This document shows positions 5,683 through 6,294 of a stretch of 6,294 nucleotides of DNA, one piece after another. Each line of letters opens with the position of its first letter. Position 1 is the first letter of the stretch. Below the pieces are notes generated by a model. It was not told the origin of the DNA and did no database searches. It saw nothing but the letters and a program-made list of their open reading frames with translations. A program made the position numbers and the translations under genes. Origin of the DNA: Nitrospirae bacterium GWC2_56_14. GTDB taxonomy: Bacteria > Nitrospirota > UBA9217. The stretch covers positions 9,581 to 15,874 of the forward strand of contig MHDY01000186.1 of NCBI GenBank assembly GCA_001803705.1, in the 5' to 3' direction.

Positions 5683-5763
5683 CCGTCGAGGGGCGCTGCA
5701 GCAGTCACCGCAAGGTGGGTCTGTCAGGCTCGATGGGTGGTTCAACAGGCAGCAACGGCGCCC
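5683..5763 (+). promoter_or_regulatory. S-adenosylhomocysteine (SAH) riboswitch aptamer
   Basis: The segment matches the known SAH aptamer in sequence and fold. P1 pairs CCGTCGAG (5683-5690) with CTCGATGG (5729-5736), 8 bp with one G-U. The conserved GGGCGCTGCA (5691-5700) follows. P2 pairs CAG (5702-5704) with CTG (5721-5723) and CACC (5706-5709) with GGTG (5714-5717), capped by a GCAA tetraloop. The conserved CAGGCTCG lies at 5725-5732. The pseudoknot P4 pairs 5691-5697 with GGCGCCC (5757-5763). Compared with the common GAGCGC/GCGCUC form, 5692 and 5762 have changed together from A-U to G-C, a compensatory change. SAH riboswitches raise expression of SAH-recycling genes when SAH builds up, and this one lies 26 nt before ahcY. 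Confidence 0.95.
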
Positions 5764-5784
5764 ATTCATTAACCTGAATGGAGA
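5762..5784 (+). promoter_or_regulatory. Riboswitch expression platform and ahcY Shine-Dalgarno
   Basis: CCATTCA (5762-5768) and TGAATGG (5775-5781) form a 7-bp hairpin. The Shine-Dalgarno is GGAGA (5780-5784), 5 nt before the ATG at 5790. The hairpin pairs G5780 and G5781, the first two bases of that site, with C5763 and C5762. The same two C residues belong to the riboswitch pseudoknot, so ligand binding and this hairpin compete. The inferred result is translation on when SAH is bound. Confidence 0.7.
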
Positions 5785-5789
5785 ACTTT

Positions 5790-6294
5790 ATGTCTACTAA
5801 AGACTACGTCATCGCCGACATCAACCTGGCCTCGTGGGGCCGCAAAGAAATCGCCATCGCCGAAACTGAAATGCCCGGCCTGATGGCGATCCGTCAAGAG
5901 TTCGCCAAGACCCAGCCGCTGAAAGGCGCGCGCATCACCGGCAGCCTGCATATGACCATCCAGACCGCCGTGCTGATCGAGACGCTGAAGGCGCTCGGTG
6001 CGGAAGTCCGCTGGGCTTCATGCAACATCTTCTCGACCCAGGACCACGCTGCCGCAGCCATTGCCGCGGGCGGCACGCCGGTGTTCGCCGTCAAGGGAGA
6101 ATCGCTGACCGAGTACTGGGACTATACGCACCGCATCTTCGAATGGGCGGATGGCGGTTTGACCAACATGATCCTTGACGACGGCGGCGACGCCACACTG
6201 CTGCTGCACCTGGGCGCACGCGCTGAAAAAGACGCATCGGTGCTCGGCAAACCGGCTTCCGAAGAAGAAACCATCTTGTTCGCTTCGATCAAGG
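5790..6294 (+). CDS. ahcY: Adenosylhomocysteinase, N-terminal part (3' end outside window)
   Basis: AhcY is an NAD-dependent cytoplasmic enzyme that splits SAH into adenosine and homocysteine, relieving inhibition of methyltransferases. The window holds 168 codons plus one base, with no stop. Family motifs are DINLASWGRKEIAIAETEMP (10-29), ITGSLHMTIQTAVLIETL (49-66, with the substrate-site His54), VRWASCNIFSTQDHAAAAIA (73-92) and MILDDGGDATLLLH (127-140). Residues 141-168 (including KPASEEETILF) lead into the insert found in the longer bacterial form of about 470 residues. The start at 5790 follows GGAGA at 5780-5784 and begins MSTKDYVIADI, which fits the family. Expression should be controlled by the SAH riboswitch directly upstream. 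The protein looks closest to betaproteobacterial forms (from memory), unlike the other genes here, so transfer is possible. Confidence 0.97.
   Translation, partial: MSTKDYVIADINLASWGRKEIAIAETEMPGLMAIRQEFAKTQPLKGARITGSLHMTIQTAVLIETLKALGAEVRWASCNIFSTQDHAAAAIAAGGTPVFAVKGESLTEYWDYTHRIFEWADGGLTNMILDDGGDATLLLHLGARAEKDASVLGKPASEEETILFASIK

Overview
This 6.3 kb bacterial window carries seven genes, all on the + strand. Five are complete and the two at the window edges are cut. The sequence is moderately GC-rich, genes are tightly packed, and Shine-Dalgarno sites are mostly clear. The gene set and protein style (zinc-ribbon/DUF3426 membrane protein, anaerobe-type cobQ and cbiB, interspersed ATTGCGG heptamer repeats) suggest a Gram-negative environmental bacterium, perhaps Nitrospirota or Desulfobacterota. 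This is a guess from protein resemblance; no marker here fixes the lineage. The ahcY at the right edge looks instead like betaproteobacterial proteins.

Layout. 1-198 is the end of a TonB-type energy transducer gene. 225-422 is yacG, a small Cys4 zinc protein. A hairpin with a T-tract (464-487) closes that unit. 511-1815 encodes a membrane protein with three tandem cytoplasmic zinc ribbons, a Pro/Ala-rich linker, one membrane segment and a DUF3426-like domain. cobQ (1821-3371) follows after 5 nt, and cbiB/cobD (3368-4333) overlaps the end of cobQ, giving a late-cobalamin-pathway pair. A good sigma70-type promoter with an extended -10 (4352-4380) drives metK (4422-5582). After metK come a heptamer repeat element with a hairpin, a second stem-loop, an S-adenosylhomocysteine (SAH) riboswitch (5683-5763) and the first 168 codons of ahcY (from 5790, open at the window end).

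How the genes fit together. cobQ and cbiB make the corrinoid that can serve as cofactor for B12-dependent methyl transfer. MetK makes S-adenosylmethionine, whose use yields SAH, and AhcY removes SAH. The riboswitch senses SAH and should switch ahcY on. A hairpin just upstream of the ahcY start pairs the two key G residues of the Shine-Dalgarno with bases that the ligand-bound pseudoknot also needs, which gives a readable on-switch model.

The most notable points are the SAH riboswitch with its mutually exclusive expression platform, the two copies of an ATTGCGG heptamer repeat (one translated in frame inside cobQ, one fused to the metK stop codon), the triplicated zinc ribbon, and the foreign look of ahcY. 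I found no CRISPR array, transposase, tRNA or rRNA, and no clear evidence of an entirely new system.
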